Shown here: positions 63,319-64,000 of the stretch, one piece after another
Position numbering within the stretch: the stretch's first letter is position 1
Layout of the letters: each line of letters begins with the position of its first letter
Assembly: GCF_900103825.1 (NCBI RefSeq)
Contig: NZ_FNIF01000001.1
Location: 620,001-684,000 of the forward strand
Direction: 5' to 3'
Origin: Paenibacillus sp. yr247
GTDB taxonomy: Bacteria; Bacillota; Bacilli; Paenibacillales; NBRC-103111
DNA length: 64,000 nucleotides
Notes under the pieces: model-generated
What the model saw: the letters and a program-made list of their open reading frames with translations, nothing else
Told to the model about the DNA's origin: nothing
The model's database searches: none
Program-made: the position numbers and the translations under genes

Positions 63319-64000
63319 ACCTAATACCAGTTGGGGTACTCGGAACAGGTAAGTATGTACCAGAACGTATTTTAACGAATCAAGAATTGGAAACGATGGT
63401 TGAAACAAATGATGAATGGATCGTGTCCAGAACGGGCATTCGTGAAAGAAGAATTGTGGCTGAAGGACAAGTTACCTCCGATTTATGTTACGAGGCTTCC
63501 ATGATTGCTCTGTCCAACGCCGGAATTACGGCGGACCAACTCGATTTGATCATTGTCGCAACGGTCACACCGGATATGACATTCCCATCAACGGCATGTG
63601 TGCTTCAAGAAAAGCTAGGAGCTATGAAAGCAGCTGCATTTGATTTATCGGCAGCTTGCTCGGGTTTCGTTTATGGACTAGCTAATGCATCTAATTTCAT
63701 TGCTACAGGAACTTATAAATATGCCCTCGTCATCGGCGCGGATAGTTTATCCAAAATAACGGATTATACAGACCGTAACACATGTATCCTTTTTGGTGAT
63801 GGTGCCGGAGCTGTTGTTATTGGTGAAGTACCTGAACATAGAGGTTTCAAATCATTTGAGCTGGGTGCCGACGGGACAGGTGGGCCCCTTCTCAAAATTG
63901 AAGGTGGCGGATCACGTAATCCTGCATCGCAAGCAACCATCGACCAGCGTTTGCACTATATTTACATGGCCGGAGCAGAAGTTTTCAAATTCGCCGTTCG
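63315..64000 (+). CDS. fabH: Beta-ketoacyl-ACP synthase III, 5' part
   Basis: The frame is open to the window end (about 228 codons seen). It begins [17 protein letters not shown], then SRTGIRERR, the active-site Cys in SAACSGFVYGL (about 113) and ILFGDGAGAVVIGE. FabH condenses acetyl- or branched acyl-CoA with malonyl-ACP to start fatty acid synthesis. The remaining third, with the His and Asn of the triad, is outside the window. Confidence 0.95.
   Translation, partial: MNLIPVGVLGTGKYVPERILTNQELETMVETNDEWIVSRTGIRERRIVAEGQVTSDLCYEASMIALSNAGITADQLDLIIVATVTPDMTFPSTACVLQEKLGAMKAAAFDLSAACSGFVYGLANASNFIATGTYKYALVIGADSLSKITDYTDRNTCILFGDGAGAVVIGEVPEHRGFKSFELGADGTGGPLLKIEGGGSRNPASQATIDQRLHYIYMAGAEVFKFAV

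Overview
The window reads as chromosomal DNA of a spore-forming Firmicute close to Paenibacillus. The evidence is gene order matching the Bacillus subtilis ylo and ylb clusters, sporulation genes (spoVM, a probable spoVIF, ylbJ), strong Shine-Dalgarno sites, many TTG and GTG starts, and Firmicute-type LexA, Zur and FapR operators. No rRNA or tRNA gene and no CRISPR array was seen.

Layout. 1-6.2 kb: the 3' part of a helicase-associated protein, ylbF, an asparaginase II, ylbG, a LysR regulator, a PHP phosphoesterase and gtaB. 6.2-35 kb: the core ylo-type housekeeping block. It holds rqcH, a Ca2+ P-type ATPase, dapF, yitJ, yloC-remA-gmk-rpoZ-coaBC-priA-def-fmt-rsmB, rlmN-prpC-prkC-rsgA-rpe, spoVM, rpmB (reverse), asp23, fakA-degV and recG. 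35-57 kb: an accessory stretch between recG and the ylbH-type block. 57-64 kb: rsmD, coaD, ylbJ (reverse), ylbL, ylbN-rpmF, then the lipid genes fapR-plsX-fabH, with fabH cut by the window end. Compared with B. subtilis, the ylb cluster is split, with ylbF/ylbG at the left end and rsmD to rpmF at the right end.

The accessory stretch has several coherent modules. (a) A three-gene SOS operon at 36.0-38.2 kb: a Y-family DNA polymerase flanked by two proteins homologous to each other, the second with a YolD-like N-terminus. Its promoter carries two LexA boxes, and an SRAP/HMCES-type gene follows. (b) A zinc-starvation regulon at 40.9-47.8 kb: two COG0523 GTPases, a YcgR/YcgQ-like membrane pair and zur, with three Zur-type boxes. 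(c) Inside that region, an IS1595-type transposase relic whose promoter has the same two-LexA-box layout as the polymerase operon. Its first catalytic Asp is changed to Asn and its frame is broken by a TAA codon. (d) An ABC-F ribosome-protection gene behind a long leader ending in an intrinsic terminator. (e) A GC-rich FtsH-like membrane protease gene in AT-rich surroundings, close to a candidate small RNA.

Other non-coding features of note are a family of hairpin repeats directly upstream of the ribosome binding sites of spoVM and asp23, a structured RNA upstream of rsmD (candidate ylbH leader), and a FapR operator in front of fapR. All family calls rest on motifs and remembered family features read by eye; no database search was run.
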